From the IMG/VR virus record IMGVR_UViG_3300030389_000512, positions 1-28,816 of that record: 28,816 nt of DNA; one strand, written 5' to 3'. Below are positions 6,434 through 12,680 of this stretch, piece after piece. A program made the translations under genes and the position numbers. This DNA is from a virus. Below the pieces are notes generated by a model that saw nothing but the letters and a program-made list of their open reading frames with translations, did no database searches and was not told the DNA's origin. Positions within the stretch are counted from its first letter, which is position 1, and the number at the start of each line of letters is the position of its first letter.

Positions 6434-6681
6434 TTGTTCATTATTTTGTTATGTAATTCTTTTAGCCAGTTCTTCTTATCAGGTACATCTCCATACTTAA
6501 TATGACAAGGTCTACATAAAGCCATAAGGTTCTCTATCTTGTCCGAATACTTAGAACCACCCATTCCTCTAGATTCTATGTGGTGAATGTCTACCGCTTT
6601 AGAGCCGCAGACCTCACAAGGTATAAAGTCTTCGAGTCCATAATTAAAGTAGTCAAGGTATATCTTAGTATGCTTTCTCAT
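6430..6681 (-). CDS. HNH endonuclease
   Basis: 83 aa. Zinc-finger HNH pattern: CEVC (Cys22, Cys25), HH at 33-34, Asn51 and CRPC (Cys56, Cys59) followed by His60. These are the metal ligands and catalytic residues of small HNH nucleases. It overlaps the helicase stop (4 nt) and the DnaA-like start (4 nt), so it is a true member of the replication operon and not an inserted homing gene in an intron. It probably nicks or cuts DNA in replication or packaging; the target is unknown. Confidence 0.85.
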   Translation of the reverse strand: MRKHTKIYLDYFNYGLEDFIPCEVCGSKAVDIHHIESRGMGGSKYSDKIENLMALCRPCHIKYGDVPDKKNWLKELHNKIMNK

Positions 6682-7598
6682 ATTTGAGTCTGAGTGTATT
6701 GTTTGTTTCTAAGTCTTTGAACAAGGTCAATACCTCCTATCTCAAATCCTACGTTACCTATCTTACTCCTTAAAAGAATAGGGTTATCCATTCCAGTAGG
6801 TCTCCCTCCTGTCTCCATCTCTTTAACTTTGCGTATATGCAAGTGCGAGTACATCCAATCTTCAGATGATGTATACCTATGACATACTAGCATATCCGTT
6901 GCACGATTCACCCATTTACCTCCTCCTTCAGCATCTGCCGCCATCGGAGGACAAGGGAATCCTTCATAGTCGTGACCTTTCTTATGCACTCTTCTAAGTG
7001 CATCAGTTACTGCGTGAGTGTTTAGCCATATAGATACATCCATCTCCGAGCAGAACAACCTCATCATACTAGCAGCGAGGTAGTCGTAATCGTGACCAGT
7101 CAAACCAGCTAGAGCATTTTTATCTTTTGTCAGAGAGTTGTACGGATCAATAAGAAATCCATCGTACTCCCATTCTGAGTGAATGTCTCTTGCTACCTTG
7201 AGTAATGTTTTAAAAGTCATTAGTTCTGATGTATCTATAATATTGAAGAACTGACCTAAGAACATTAAGCTCGTCTCGAACTCGTGCATAGATAACTGCT
7301 CTAAGGTTTTGCCGTTGTAGTATTCTATGAGTTTCTTCATAAGAGAATAAGGCTCATTCTCGCTGGAGTATATAAGCCACTTGATGTCGTGCTTTAGAGA
7401 AAGCACCAACATCAGATACATAGTCAAGCTAGTCTTTCCTACGTTAGCGTGTCCTAGTATTATATTAAATGCTTTTGGCTTGAACCTGAAGTATTCGTCT
7501 ATACCATCGTGTCCAAATTTATAACCTTCTTTTATCCTCCCTTCTTTGACTGCTAGTAGTTGTTCGTGCAGTTGGCTATAGTCAATCGTTTTCTCCAT
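6678..7598 (-). CDS. DnaB-type replicative helicase, ATPase core only
   Basis: 306 aa. RecA-fold ATPase: Walker A GHANVGKTS (49-57), Walker B DGFLIDPYNS with Asp151, then WLNTHAVTD and PPMAADAEGGG, a pattern of phage DnaB/KaiC-like helicases. Family DnaB is about 450 aa with an N-terminal primase-interaction domain, which is missing here. No primase was recognised in the window, so host primase is probably used. It overlaps the 59-aa gene before it by 17 nt and the HNH gene after it by 4 nt. Confidence 0.82.
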   Translation of the reverse strand: MEKTIDYSQLHEQLLAVKEGRIKEGYKFGHDGIDEYFRFKPKAFNIILGHANVGKTSLTMYLMLVLSLKHDIKWLIYSSENEPYSLMKKLIEYYNGKTLEQLSMHEFETSLMFLGQFFNIIDTSELMTFKTLLKVARDIHSEWEYDGFLIDPYNSLTKDKNALAGLTGHDYDYLAASMMRLFCSEMDVSIWLNTHAVTDALRRVHKKGHDYEGFPCPPMAADAEGGGKWVNRATDMLVCHRYTSSEDWMYSHLHIRKVKEMETGGRPTGMDNPILLRSKIGNVGFEIGGIDLVQRLRNKQYTQTQI

Positions 7599-7761
7599 TG
7601 TTTAGGTCTTCCCATTCTTTTAGTCGTTCAAAAAGTATCTCGAACTGAGCCTCTAAGATTTCATATTCTAGTTGCAATCTATAATAGTCCAAAGCCAATT
7701 CTTTATAGGATTGGTCTTTTCGCCATAACAATTCGTTGATAAATTTATCACTTTGTTCCAT
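7582..7761 (-). CDS. Small helical protein (59 aa)
   Basis: Read by hand from ATG at 7761 to TGA at 7584-7582. Acidic and helical (MEQSDKFINELLWRKDQ..., then LEYEILEAQFEILFERL), probably one coiled coil. It overlaps the helicase start by 17 nt and begins 14 nt downstream of a terminator, so readthrough or a promoter in the short gap is needed. The position suggests a helicase partner or loader, but that is only inference. Confidence 0.6.
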   Translation of the reverse strand: MEQSDKFINELLWRKDQSYKELALDYYRLQLEYEILEAQFEILFERLKEWEDLNNGEND

Positions 7762-7774
7762 TCAGTTATAGTAC

Positions 7775-7816
7775 AAAAAAAGAGGGTAGCTTTTAGGCTA
7801 CCCTCTTTTTTTTTTT
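7775..7816 (-). terminator. Rho-independent terminator, able to work both ways
   Basis: Stem AGAGGGTAGC (7781-7790) and GCTACCCTCT (7797-7806), loop of 6, with a run of 7 A on one side and 11 T on the other. On the minus strand it lies directly after the stop of the SSB-like gene; on the plus strand it could stop antisense transcripts. It separates the SSB-like unit from the helicase unit. Confidence 0.9.
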
Positions 7817-8276
7817 AGAAGGGTAAGTCTTCGGCTTGTTCCAATACCTTTTCCCTTGCTGCTGATGGAGATGGTGCTTTTACTTCAGGAGTCTTGGTGT
7901 CCTTTTGGTTTACCCAATTGTTAAAGATTTCAGCAACCTCTAGAACTTGTTCGCACTTAAACTTACGACCTTGACTAAATTCTACTGCTGATTTCAAAGC
8001 CACTTGGCGCACGATCAAATCTTGCTTAGAACCTCCTCCATCGTATCCTCTTTGTGATATGCTACTTTTTGCTATTCCATTAGAATACTCAGGATTCACT
8101 CTACGGAATCTTGACTTCTCCACATCGTATGTGTAAGTCAAGTCTTCTCCTACTTTTGGCTCATAACTCTTAGCGAGTATTGAGCCACTTTGACCGTTAG
8201 CTAACTTTAACTTATAAATGTTAAAGTCGTTCCATTTTGTTTCGAACATTACGTCCGTAATCTTAGATGATTTCAT
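7815..8276 (-). CDS. Single-stranded DNA-binding-like protein
   Basis: 153 aa. The N-terminal part (about 1-65) is beta-rich with alternating hydrophobics (FNIYKLKLANGQSGSILAK), as in an OB fold. The C-terminus ends in an acidic tip EDLPF, like the partner-binding tail of SSB proteins. A Gly-rich, basic middle follows the fold. A terminator comes straight after the stop, as if it is made in larger amounts than the helicase genes downstream. The call rests on the acidic tip, the strand pattern and the replication context. Confidence 0.62.
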   Translation of the reverse strand: MKSSKITDVMFETKWNDFNIYKLKLANGQSGSILAKSYEPKVGEDLTYTYDVEKSRFRRVNPEYSNGIAKSSISQRGYDGGGSKQDLIVRQVALKSAVEFSQGRKFKCEQVLEVAEIFNNWVNQKDTKTPEVKAPSPSAAREKVLEQAEDLPF

Positions 8277-8288
8277 ATATATATTAAA

Positions 8289-8480
8289 TTAAGATTCTTG
8301 ATAATATGCGCCATCAGATTTATGGCGTTTGATGTACTCGTTGATAAGTGATTGAGTCATCTCTGAAGTGATACCCTTTGAGAGTTTGTACTCTCTATAG
8401 ATATACTTTCTTGTGAGTTCTAGTTCTTCTCTTAGTGCTTGTACTTGACAATCTAAGTAATAAATCATTTGGTCTTCCAT
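8289..8480 (-). CDS. Small hypothetical protein, first gene of the early unit
   Basis: 63 aa, helical (QVQALREELELTRKYIYREY) with a basic middle. No known motif. It is the first gene after the terminator at 8562-8590, with an AT-rich leader of about 80 nt and a promoter candidate. It lies 12 nt before the SSB-like gene. The function is unknown. Confidence 0.6.
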   Translation of the reverse strand: MEDQMIYYLDCQVQALREELELTRKYIYREYKLSKGITSEMTQSLINEYIKRHKSDGAYYQES

Positions 8481-8536
8481 AAGATATTTAAGTTGGTTAT
8501 TGATGACAAGATAAAAACTATTAACTAAATAACTAA

Positions 8537-8564
8537 CAAATAAATTTTATAAGTTATTAACAAA
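8537..8564 (-). promoter_or_regulatory. Candidate promoter for the early unit
   Basis: Minus strand: TTTG (8564-8561) formed by the end of a terminator T-run, 16 nt, then TTTATTTG (8544-8537), which matches TAnnTTTG in all but one fixed base. ATG of the 63-aa gene is 57 nt downstream. The spacing is a little short for the Bacteroidota consensus. Confidence 0.38.
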
Positions 8565-8590
8565 AAAAAAAGCACCTCGAAAGGTGCTTT
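8562..8590 (-). terminator. Strong rho-independent terminator with UUCG loop
   Basis: On the minus strand: stem AAAGCACCT (8590-8582), loop TTCG, stem AGGTGCTTT (8577-8569), then a run of ten T. It ends the transcript of the 58-aa gene and insulates it from the early unit. Confidence 0.93.
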
Positions 8591-8624
8591 GTATAATGAC
8601 CGTGCATTAGATTTAATTATTATT

Positions 8625-8801
8625 TTACTGGGACATTATAGCTATTAAAATTTCGTTTCTTTCTTGGATTGTAAGAACGTCATTTATATTAGGACCGTTA
8701 TAACCATATCCAAAACCAGAGATTACAATTCCTGTTGCGTTTGCTTCGTATAAAACCTCTGTTCTTTTTCCTCTGAATTCTAAAATAATTACTCCTTTCA
8801 T
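8625..8801 (-). CDS. Isolated 58-aa gene of unknown function
   Basis: Read by hand from ATG at 8801 to TAA at 8627-8625. The sequence begins MKGVIILEFRGKR, has a Gly/Tyr/Asn turn region in the middle (GFGYGYNGPN) and ends with a helix and Met-Ser-Gln. The leader contains AAAAAGGGAAAAA just before ATG. It has its own promoter candidate and is bounded by terminators at 8904-8936 and 8562-8590, unlike any other gene here. Codon use is richer in A than in the neighbours. I do not recognise the family; an early host-takeover or control protein would fit, as inference. Confidence 0.65.
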   Translation of the reverse strand: MKGVIILEFRGKRTEVLYEANATGIVISGFGYGYNGPNINDVLTIQERNEILIAIMSQ

Positions 8802-8837
8802 TTTTTCCCTTTTTAGTTAGTATCGTTTCCGATGGTG

Positions 8838-8866
8838 TAAATATAAACAAAATTGTTAACATACAA
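8838..8866 (-). promoter_or_regulatory. Candidate promoter for the 58-aa gene
   Basis: Minus strand: TTG (8866-8864), 18 nt, TATATTTA (8845-8838), close to the Bacteroidota TAnnTTTG -7 box, with the last base A instead of G. It lies between a terminator and the 58-aa gene, where a promoter is required. The 5' leader would be about 30 nt. Confidence 0.5.
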
Positions 8867-8903
8867 CACTAGCAACAAAAAAAATTAAAAAATTATATAA
8901 TAC

Positions 8904-8936
8904 AAAAAGAAACCCCTCGCCATAGCGAAGGGTTTC
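8904..8936 (-). terminator. Rho-independent terminator after RusA
   Basis: Stem GAAACCC...CGC paired with GCG...GGGTTTC (8909-8936) with one internal mismatch, loop of 4, followed on the minus strand by a run of 5 T (8908-8904). It sits 30 nt after the RusA stop and marks the end of the long late transcript. Confidence 0.85.
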
Positions 8937-8965
8937 ACACCAACTAAAATATCAACGAAAGGGAA

Positions 8966-9322
8966 CTAACGAAGATATGCTTTAACTATTGCAGTATTCT
9001 TTGTAAGTGTCTCATCAACCACGAGCTTAACCTCTCTAATAACCTTCTTGGAATCATCAGGAATGAATCCCATATCCACGAGAGAATCGCAAAAGAACTT
9101 AGACACCATAATACAATTATCAATATCATACCTATAATTACAACGGATATGTATTTTAGCACAAGTATAGTGCTTGATATCATAGCTATCCAGTTCTGCT
9201 TTAATCTCTTGTTTACATCTATCCTTTTGTTGCTTTCTGAAAGTCCAATGTCTTGAAGAGTAGAACGCATTAAGGCTAGGTACTTTACCGATTTCAATTT
9301 CAATCTCATCAGTATAAGTCAT
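8966..9322 (-). CDS. rusA: RusA-like Holliday junction resolvase
   Basis: 118 aa, the normal RusA length. It has the family core RYDIDNCIM...FCDSLVDMGFIPDDS, with Asp66, Asp68 and Asp90 in the place of the three catalytic aspartates. RusA dimers cut four-way DNA junctions; in phages they can clear branched DNA before packaging. It is the last gene of the late unit, 23 nt after the spanin candidate and just before a terminator. Placing a DNA-processing gene next to the lysis cassette agrees with a packaging-stage role. Confidence 0.87.
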   Translation of the reverse strand: MTYTDEIEIEIGKVPSLNAFYSSRHWTFRKQQKDRCKQEIKAELDSYDIKHYTCAKIHIRCNYRYDIDNCIMVSKFFCDSLVDMGFIPDDSKKVIREVKLVVDETLTKNTAIVKAYLR

Positions 9323-9345
9323 ATAGACTATTAGTAAATTAAAGT

Positions 9346-9765
9346 TTATTTTCGTAATAATCTCGTTAGAGAGATTATTACTATTAGTATGATTAGTATA
9401 AGTAATAAGAACTTAACTTGGTCAAAGGTACTGACTTTTTCTTTATAAATCAACTTATCTACCTCAACTTCTTTAAATATCTTAATAGTATCAGGAGGAC
9501 ATATTGTCTCTAAGATGATAGTATCGTGTCTTACTTCTATCTCAGTCCTTACTCCTCCTTGCTCTACGATCAAAACCGTGTCAGTCTTGAACTCTACTTT
9601 AGCCTCTAAAGTTTTTGTTTCAGTAACTACTATAGTATCTACCTTTACTTTCTCCACTTGAGAGATGGTTGGGTCTTTAGCTATCGCTCTTTTCAGATGA
9701 TAGTTAGCACCACAACTTGATAGTATCAAGGCTACTATAATTATATTACATCTTAACTTCCACAC
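9346..9765 (-). CDS. Candidate unimolecular spanin (lipoprotein with C-terminal TM)
   Basis: 139 aa from GTG at 9765; no in-frame ATG precedes the signal. The N-terminus is a lipoprotein signal with lipobox LSSC (Cys18). Residues about 30-100 are beta-rich with repeated V-D-T-I-V type strands, and residues about 117-136 form one hydrophobic helix (FLLLILIILIVIISL) followed by a basic end. An outer-membrane lipid anchor plus an inner-membrane helix in one chain is the plan of u-spanins such as T1 gp11, which fuse the two membranes in the last step of lysis. Position in the lysis cassette supports this. Confidence 0.75.
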   Translation of the reverse strand: MWKLRCNIIIVALILSSCGANYHLKRAIAKDPTISQVEKVKVDTIVVTETKTLEAKVEFKTDTVLIVEQGGVRTEIEVRHDTIILETICPPDTIKIFKEVEVDKLIYKEKVSTFDQVKFLLLILIILIVIISLTRLLRK

Positions 9766-9854
9766 TCTTCGCAGTCTTCAGGGTTATCTATGTTGCATTG
9801 TGGTTGTTCGCAGTTCGTAAGCTCGTCTACGAAGTCTTCAAAATTATCCTCCAT
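9753..9854 (-). CDS. Very small acidic Cys-containing protein (33 aa)
   Basis: Read by hand from ATG at 9854 to TAA at 9755-9753. Very acidic, with four Cys (one at 15, one at 20, then CEEC at 28-31), which could bind a metal. It overlaps the holin candidate before it by 11 nt and the spanin candidate after it by 13 nt. I recall similar short Cys-rich proteins in this position in Bacteroidota phages, with no known function. Confidence 0.5.
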   Translation of the reverse strand: MEDNFEDFVDELTNCEQPQCNIDNPEDCEECGS

Positions 9855-10014
9855 TCTTTGGGTCTTTCGTAAAGAATAAAACAAATGCAACTCCAAAAAA
9901 AGCACCAGCCTCCGTGAGACTTGCTTTATCCATTGCTACCATACCCAATCCTGATACTAACAATATCCCACCTATTAAAGTGGTCTTCCAGTTTTTAAAT
10001 ATTCTATCTATCAT
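9844..10014 (-). CDS. Holin candidate (56 aa, two membrane segments)
   Basis: Read by hand from ATG at 10014 to TAA at 9846-9844. Short basic start (MIDRIFKNWKTT), TM1 about 13-28 (LIGGILLVSGLGMVAM), a charged turn (DKASLTE), TM2 about 36-48 (AGAFFGVAFVLFF), then TKDPKNGG. Small size, two segments and position between endolysin and spanin are the features of a class II holin, which opens the inner membrane at lysis time. Similar proteins are often labelled holin in Bacteroidota phages. A competing candidate is the 90-aa protein at 11566-11838. Confidence 0.68.
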   Translation of the reverse strand: MIDRIFKNWKTTLIGGILLVSGLGMVAMDKASLTEAGAFFGVAFVLFFTKDPKNGG

Positions 10015-10025
10015 AACTTATCTAT

Positions 10026-10151
10026 TTATCTTCCTTGACCTTTATATCTCTTCTTGTAGTTCTTACTCGCTTTATTGTCGCTTTGTTTTTTGCTATGCTT
10101 TCTACGTTTCCTTGAATTGGAAACGTACATACTTTGTATTCTCTTAGCCAT
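10026..10151 (-). CDS. Small highly basic protein (41 aa)
   Basis: Read by hand from ATG at 10151 to TAA at 10028-10026. It starts directly after the stop of the outer-membrane protein gene. About 40% Lys/Arg (SRKRRKHSKK and a NYKKRYKGQGR end). I recall short proteins with this kind of basic, KGQGR-like end near the lysis genes of Bacteroidota phages; the function is unknown. It may bind nucleic acid or anionic envelope. Confidence 0.6.
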   Translation of the reverse strand: MAKRIQSMYVSNSRKRRKHSKKQSDNKASKNYKKRYKGQGR

Positions 10152-11228
10152 TTACCTGAATTGATAATTTATACCAGCCCTCATATTAAAGAGCCTCCTA
10201 TCCCAATACTTACGATATTCGCCTTCTGCAAATACTCCCCATCGTTTACCTATCTTCCATCCTAAGACTACACCTCCAGTATAGTCTAGCCATTGGTTAC
10301 CATCTATATAATTATTATATGAGAACTGTTCATCTCCAACCATATGCTGATGCGAGAACAATAGACTTGCCCAAGTATGTAACCAAAACTTGTCAGTATA
10401 ATGGTAGTAGTCTATACCGGCAACTGCGCTTAGAGAACCGAGATATCCTATACTATCTAAGACCTCTCTATTATATCTTCTCATAAGGTCGGGAAAGACG
10501 TGCCTCCTAAAGTCTTCATCACTATCTGCAATCTCATTACCTTCTAAGTCTTCCCATCGCCAGTCATAGTCATCTATACTATCATTGAGGTTGTTATCTA
10601 TTCCGTACAAGAAGTCATTGAATCCCTGACCGTATGCAAACGCAAACCAAGGAATTGAATCAAGCAACTCTTCAACTGGATTGTATCCGTAAGGTTTGTT
10701 CTGCCTTGTTGCAAGTCCAATGCTAAAGTCAACTTCTCCAATGTGGGTTCTAAGTCTAAGGTCGGTTTGTCCATACTTTAAATTAACCAACCCTTGAGAG
10801 AAGTATTCGCCTTTGACAAGCCAATACTTCGCAAGGTATCTAAGAAAGTATCTTTGGTTCTCATACGCTCTACCTTGTTGCCTACCCATATCGTACTGCG
10901 CTAGGTATTCAAAACCTCTTACACTTCCAACCGTTGCATTAAGAGATATGGTAGATTCTGTTTGTCCATCATAGAATCTATTACGTCTATTCTCGTAATC
11001 GTATCTTGCTACCCTTCGTATGCCGAAGGTAGCTTGATAGTCATATGGATTCTCAATAGTGATATCTTTTATCTCCCCCATCTGATTGATGTAATACTCA
11101 GTTCTTACCTTCATAGGTGTACTAGCAAAAGCACTTGTATAGAAGGTAGCATACTTGAATATACCATCTATCTTTTGAGCGATCAAAAGAGATGGAAGTA
11201 ATAGTAGTATCAATAGATATCTCTTCAT
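10152..11228 (-). CDS. Predicted outer-membrane beta-barrel protein
   Basis: 358 aa. Signal peptide MKRYLLILLLLPSLLIA with cleavage before Gln18, the typical Bacteroidota form. The mature chain is rich in Tyr, Phe and Trp, with alternating strand patterns and short Asp/Asn-rich turns, ending with a final strand MRAGINYQFR, as in outer-membrane barrels. No enzyme motif is seen. It lies in the lysis cassette, sharing one base with the thioredoxin-like gene before it. Possible roles: changing the host surface to block superinfection, weakening the outer membrane at lysis, or nutrient uptake. Fold inferred from pattern; role open. Confidence 0.65.
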   Translation of the reverse strand: MKRYLLILLLLPSLLIAQKIDGIFKYATFYTSAFASTPMKVRTEYYINQMGEIKDITIENPYDYQATFGIRRVARYDYENRRNRFYDGQTESTISLNATVGSVRGFEYLAQYDMGRQQGRAYENQRYFLRYLAKYWLVKGEYFSQGLVNLKYGQTDLRLRTHIGEVDFSIGLATRQNKPYGYNPVEELLDSIPWFAFAYGQGFNDFLYGIDNNLNDSIDDYDWRWEDLEGNEIADSDEDFRRHVFPDLMRRYNREVLDSIGYLGSLSAVAGIDYYHYTDKFWLHTWASLLFSHQHMVGDEQFSYNNYIDGNQWLDYTGGVVLGWKIGKRWGVFAEGEYRKYWDRRLFNMRAGINYQFR

Positions 11229-11569
11229 TAGAACTTATTTATACCAGTTAGTTTGTCTATCTCCTTTTGTATATCCTCACTCTTTACCTTGAGAGTCATA
11301 GATAAGTCTGCCTCCCATCTTGCTACCTCTTCTCTATCATTATAAAGCACTATCGTAGGTACACTTTTTACATTACCAAAAACCATATACTCTGCATCCT
11401 CATCTATCCACGCATCAATAATCTTAGCATCAGATATATCACTTAAATTGACGTTGTTAGATTTGTTGAACTCTGCATTATATTGAACAAGCACAACTCC
11501 CTTTTTGAAGAAGAGAGTTGACTCAGGTACTATGTACAAGGATATAAGAATAAATAAGAAGGCTTTCAT
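11228..11569 (-). CDS. Exported thioredoxin-fold protein lacking CxxC
   Basis: 113 aa. A hydrophobic N-terminal segment (AFLFILISLYIV) is a likely signal peptide or anchor. Then VVLVQYNAEFNKSNNV takes the place of the thioredoxin strand and active site, with Asn/Lys/Ser where WCxxC normally lies. SVPTIVLYND (69-78) has the conserved cis-Pro (Pro71), and EEVARW matches the next strand. There is no Cys, so it cannot do disulfide exchange. It is coupled by ATGA to the 90-aa gene and shares one base with the barrel gene, hinting at a binding or chaperone role for periplasmic partners. Confidence 0.65.
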   Translation of the reverse strand: MKAFLFILISLYIVPESTLFFKKGVVLVQYNAEFNKSNNVNLSDISDAKIIDAWIDEDAEYMVFGNVKSVPTIVLYNDREEVARWEADLSMTLKVKSEDIQKEIDKLTGINKF

Positions 11570-11838
11570 CGTATCTCAAACAATCTCTCTTCTATCTTGT
11601 CTAATTGAGTTTTGATTTCCTCTACATCAGACTTAGTATTCATTATGGTCTCTCTTACCAGTTGGTCTTTCAAATCGTATTCAGTACGACCTACCTCTGG
11701 AGGAGGTAGTTCTTTAGCTAGTTCTATATCTGCTTTAAGGTCAAAGTATCCTAAAGTTATAACTGCTACTCCTCCTACTATTGCGCCTATGGTCTTTAGT
11801 GATAGACCAACTATCGTATCTTCTGAGACCTCTTTCAT
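11566..11838 (-). CDS. Membrane-anchored coiled-coil protein, lysis module
   Basis: 90 aa. One TM segment about 15-32 (TIGAIVGGVAVITLGYF), then a Pro-containing linker (KELPPPEVGR) and a C-terminal coiled coil about 60-90 (VEEIKTQLDKIEERL). It follows the M15 endolysin with a shared base and precedes the thioredoxin-like gene with an ATGA overlap. It could be an antiholin, a signal-anchored holin or a membrane scaffold for endolysin release. Topology is seen; the role is inferred from context. Confidence 0.6.
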   Translation of the reverse strand: MKEVSEDTIVGLSLKTIGAIVGGVAVITLGYFDLKADIELAKELPPPEVGRTEYDLKDQLVRETIMNTKSDVEEIKTQLDKIEERLFEIR

Positions 11839-12338
11839 TACTTTATGTATCTATATATCGTTGAGTATCCTTCTTTCTTAGATGCAGTAAGTTTCTTCAT
11901 CCTATTGTTTACCTCACTATAACTAACGTGAACCCAGTTAGGATTTCCATTTGGATACTCAGTACCAAATTCCCATATCAACTGGTCGTATTCTAAGTTC
12001 TCTGCTATGTAGTCAAAGATTTGTTTGTTAGTTATTTTACCATATGTATCTGCATCTAAATCAAGAGCTTCTCCTTTGCAATGCTGACTTGTAGGTATAT
12101 ATACACCATTAACCATCTTATGTGCGCCACCTATAGCTTTGTTAAGTTCTTTACTGCGATATCCTGAACTTACACATATAGGTACTCCGAAATGTTCTCT
12201 TAATGGTTGGAATATCTTCTCTGCTATTAGTTTCAGATTCTCAATATGCTCATCAGTAGGTGTATTGTCTATACCCTTACGAATTGCAGTTTGGCTATAC
12301 ATAGCCTCTTTTAGTGTAAAGTTCTTGCTTAATTTCAT
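11838..12338 (-). CDS. Peptidase M15 endolysin (D-Ala-D-Ala carboxypeptidase type)
   Basis: 166 aa, single-domain. Zn site of the M15_3 family: SSGYRS (57-62), SQHCKGEALDLD with His86 and Asp93, and WVHVSY with His137. Such enzymes cut peptidoglycan stem or cross-link peptides. There is no signal peptide, so export needs a holin, which fits the neighbouring membrane genes. It starts 2 nt after a small Cys-rich gene and shares a base with the 90-aa membrane gene. Length and single domain are normal for Gram-negative phage endolysins. Confidence 0.92.
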   Translation of the reverse strand: MKLSKNFTLKEAMYSQTAIRKGIDNTPTDEHIENLKLIAEKIFQPLREHFGVPICVSSGYRSKELNKAIGGAHKMVNGVYIPTSQHCKGEALDLDADTYGKITNKQIFDYIAENLEYDQLIWEFGTEYPNGNPNWVHVSYSEVNNRMKKLTASKKEGYSTIYRYIK

Positions 12339-12340
12339 AC

Positions 12341-12499
12341 TTAACTTAGATATACGCTTCCTATTCCTTGAGCGTGAATTGAACCATCACAACACTCTAT
12401 CTTATATGTCTCAGTCTCCCAACATAGACACGCCCTTCTACTCCCCTTTGGAGAGGAGTAGGAAGGGATATAGTTTTTATCTTCATTCTGATTGTGCAT
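12341..12499 (-). CDS. Small Cys-rich conserved protein (52 aa)
   Basis: Read by hand from ATG at 12499 to TAA at 12343-12341. It contains RRACLCWETETYKIECCDG and then HAQGIGS: a C-L-C pair, a C-C pair and a CDGS...QGIG tail. I recognise this as a recurring small protein of Bacteroidota phages and prophages, with no known function; four Cys suggest a metal knuckle. It overlaps the 65-aa gene by 17 nt and ends 2 nt before the endolysin gene. The start is the only in-frame ATG. Confidence 0.68.
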   Translation of the reverse strand: MHNQNEDKNYIPSYSSPKGSRRACLCWETETYKIECCDGSIHAQGIGSVYLS

Positions 12500-12680
12500 A
12501 CTCTATAACTTCTAGTTCTTGTAGTTGACTTTGTATCTCACTAAAATCAGTATCCTTCAATACCGAAGTACCTACTACCCAATTATCATTAGCATCTTTA
12601 CAAAACTCTAAGCGAGAGTCTTTGTATTGATATTTGTTAAGAGCATCGTACTGCTCTTGTGTTGCTATTAGTACCTCCAT
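12483..12680 (-). CDS. Small hypothetical protein following the fibre candidate
   Basis: 65 aa. It begins MEVLIATQEQYDALNKYQY, with DANDNWVVGTSVL in the middle and an acidic helical end. It shares one base with the fibre candidate stop, so it is co-translated. Small proteins with this kind of start, often next to fibre genes, occur in Bacteroidota phages; I suspect a tail-fibre accessory or chaperone, but that is a guess from context. Confidence 0.6.
   Translation of the reverse strand: MEVLIATQEQYDALNKYQYKDSRLEFCKDANDNWVVGTSVLKDTDFSEIQSQLQELEVIEYAQSE

Noticed and set aside
8986-9309. 107-aa open frame overlapping RusA
   Set aside because: It is out of frame with the RusA catalytic core and fully contained in it; a shadow frame.
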